Shown here piece by piece: positions 62,331 to 64,000 of a stretch of 64,000 nt of DNA. Within the stretch, counting starts at the first letter, position 1. Each line of letters begins with the position of its first letter. The DNA comes from Rhynchonema sp. JSB1_4 (taxonomy: Eukaryota > Nematoda > Chromadorea > Monhysterida > Xyalidae): the NCBI GenBank assembly GCA_030248065.1, contig JASAMV010007048.1, positions 23,171-87,170 of the forward strand, written 5' to 3'. Made by a program: the position numbers and the translations under genes. A model generated the notes under the pieces. The model ran no database searches, was not told the origin of the DNA, and saw nothing but the letters and a program-made list of their open reading frames with translations.

Positions 62331-62789
62331 ATGTGTTCAATGGACTTTGATATACATCTAATACAAGTGCCCGGTTTGGTTATCCACGACGAGTCGGACG
62401 TTGAAAGGTCCTTCTGCAATCCCATTTGACGATAGATTGCCAATAGCTAAAGCTGATATAGACATCTAATAGATTCACTTGACCATGCTCGATGTCGCCA
62501 AGTTTTTTGTTACGAGCTGCAGTATTCGGTTATTTGTTGATAGACGAGCACTAAAAGTGCCGAATAAATTTGAATTAAGTAAAAAGATGCAAATAAACGG
62601 ATTCAACACTTTTGAACATAAGGATTTCCGATAGATCGGGCATGGCATGGAAGTTGAAATGACAGTGCCCCGAACGTAAACAGGCTACAGTTTTGGTAAC
62701 ACTGGTTCATTTCACACAACATGACCGTAAAATTGTCAAACATGAAAAACAAGAGATAGAAAATGATAAACAATGATCATGAGAGTCAA
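62331..62789. other. Intergenic stretch without recognised feature
   Basis: AT-rich; the place where exon 1 and the 5' half of exon 2 of U38 would be expected. I find neither, so this stretch marks a deletion or replacement. Confidence 0.35.
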
Positions 62790-63803
62790 TGCGATCATTC
62801 CAGAGGTTTATGGAGCTGTGTGCTCGTGCACTCGCATATTGCTAATCGGCATATGCCCTGCCGCATACTCGGCAGGCATAGGGTCGCTCAAATGTGTGCT
62901 TGGTTCGGACATGTTTCTTCCAGTTGTCCTTCTCATCAACACATGGCCAGAAAGACTGTACGTCACTTTGCCATCATGGTGGATGGTACGGGCGGCTGCA
63001 GCTGAGCAAACTGCGTTGATTGATGTTCCACGATGAGATTTATTGATAAAACGCCTTCCGGCTCGCGCAAGGAAGTGGATGGTGTTTGTTGGGTGACAGA
63101 TTGATTCACAGGCAGGTTCTGGTCGAGCTGGAAGTGAAACGCGTTTATCGCTGAAACATTCGTTGAATGGGGAGACAGCAGCACATTGGACTCTTGTTTC
63201 AGCCGTCGTTGATCAGTGGCAAGTGGGACATCATGTGGAAGGCTCGTTATAGCGTTGAATGACGATCGGTGGTCACTGCAACGTGAAGTGCTTCGCCTTG
63301 ACCAAACAGGGTCGAACTGTGATTGGCCCAGCTGGATACCGGTACTTGCGGTGTCGGTGACGCTGTCAGGTGCATGGGTGGGCTCGTTGAGTGACTTTGC
63401 GCCTGCAACATACAAAATGCGGATTGCTGTGAGTTGTGCAACTTTAAAGCAAACATAATTCGAAAAGAACTTATTACTCACCAGCATCTGCGCTTCTTCC
63501 ACATTATCTGATTCATGACCACGTACATCAAACTATCGATCTTCCATTGATGTTCATCAGTTGATCCATTTGGCTCATTTCGGTCATGAACGATGCAACG
63601 AACGTGTTGAATGCTTCTCTATCGTGGATTGCTCGCGATGGAGATATTTCGGATACCTGAAAAGAACAGTAGTTTTTCGAAGTGCCAGATTTGCAAAAAA
63701 GAGCAGAGTGGTCACGAAAGAAAAAGTCGGCGCAAACACCGCACTTGTGCCTGCAATCTCCTTGACGGCCGTGCAAATGCTCATTGTGGGCATTGGGCGC
63801 CAT
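62790..63803 (-). pseudogene. Array unit U39, multiply broken zinc-finger pseudogene
   Basis: Exon 1 (63745-63803) begins MAPNAHNE, then shifts by one base before CTAVKEIAGTS. Exon 2 (63482-63656) has a diverged start (SEISPSRAIHD) and a 4-base CGAT deletion inside the IDEHQW codons. Exon 3 (about 62790-63402) starts PQVPVSSWANHSSTLFGQGE, shifts to LKQESNVLLSPHS, and in place of CC has SLSG. It then changes frame into WKKHVRTKHTFERPYACRVC, ended by TAG. It is the most decayed of the recognisable units. Confidence 0.8.
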
Positions 63804-63947
63804 TGTGAACGTAGCCGGACAACGGGATCCATATTCCAGAATCGGAACGTACTTTCACGGCCGAACAACGGCTTTCTTAGAATATGCTGTTCAGTACAGG
63901 TAAGGTAAGCAAGCTGGTAAGCCTAAGTTATAGTTTGTGCCATTCAT

Positions 63948-63968
63948 GTAGACTGCCTTCAGCACCTT
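63948..63968 (-). promoter_or_regulatory. Shared upstream element, U39 (weak)
   Basis: Plus-strand gtagactgccttcagcacc, 145 bp above the exon 1 ATG. The alternative ggtaagc words at 63903-63922 are equally possible. Confidence 0.35.
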
Positions 63969-64000
63969 CTTATTCGTCAGACGAACGAGCTAATGAATCC

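Noticed and set aside
1..64000. Interpretation as an operon or polyprotein
   Set aside because: Each unit has its own upstream element, first exon with ATG, stop and usually an AATAAA, so the units look like separate genes.
1..64000. CRISPR array, tRNA or rRNA genes
   Set aside because: The repeats are gene-sized paralogues and MITEs; no short direct-repeat/spacer series and no cloverleaf or rRNA core sequence was noticed. A tRNA scan was not run.

Overview
This window is eukaryotic genomic DNA. Short introns (mostly 50-130 bp), GT-AG (some GC-AG) splice sites and AATAAA signals close to gene ends point to a compact animal genome. A small ecdysozoan such as a tardigrade, nematode or mite is my guess; I cannot name the species. 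No rRNA, tRNA, bacterial gene or CRISPR array was seen.

Almost the whole window is one head-to-tail array of zinc-finger genes, all on the minus strand. I count 39 units (U1-U39, numbered left to right) plus one relic between U14 and U15. Each unit is about 0.9-1.5 kb with three coding exons. Exon 1 is about 55 nt and encodes a stereotyped start, MAPNxRxEIYTAVKEISTS, with a phase-1 donor. Exon 2 is about 150-185 nt and encodes a conserved helical module, LQLLRREQSAAK... followed by QIDQVIDEHQWKIDSLMF, ending in phase 0. Exon 3 is about 560-1180 nt. It encodes, in order, a short W/LxDQG motif, a disordered Ser/Thr/Pro region with a VKQE-type motif and often DQDP, a basic stretch, a SARRVSHDGKVTYNCC signature, and two or three C2H2 fingers at the C-terminus.

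Layout: U1-U21 (1-30.3 kb) are two-finger genes whose first finger has adjacent cysteines (CC). U22 (30.8-32.4 kb) is a larger variant with two AT-hooks. U23-U27 (32.7-40.9 kb) have three fingers, the first of CxC type. U28-U29 return to two fingers and U30 has three. U31-U32 follow. A MATH-BTB gene (50.6-53.6 kb) interrupts the array, and U33-U39 continue it to the right edge. U2, U8, U19, U32, U36, U38 and U39 carry frameshifts, stops or missing exons; U1 may also be broken.

Upstream of nearly every unit, usually 75-145 bp before the start codon, lies a related sequence, plus-strand GATAARCTGCCCTGAT, often continuing to GGACAGCGCCGT. The MATH-BTB gene has a similar copy, which suggests shared regulation. 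The array is peppered with small inverted-repeat elements: a TTGGTCGCACAATGAC family flanked by TA, a GGGTGATATTTTCGAAAC family, and several single hairpins. There are also two copies of a GC-rich dispersed repeat. By inference the array genes encode nuclear DNA-binding factors that may oligomerise through exon 2 and may be SUMO-modified at VKQE. The MATH-BTB product would be a CUL3-type substrate adaptor. No function has been tested here.
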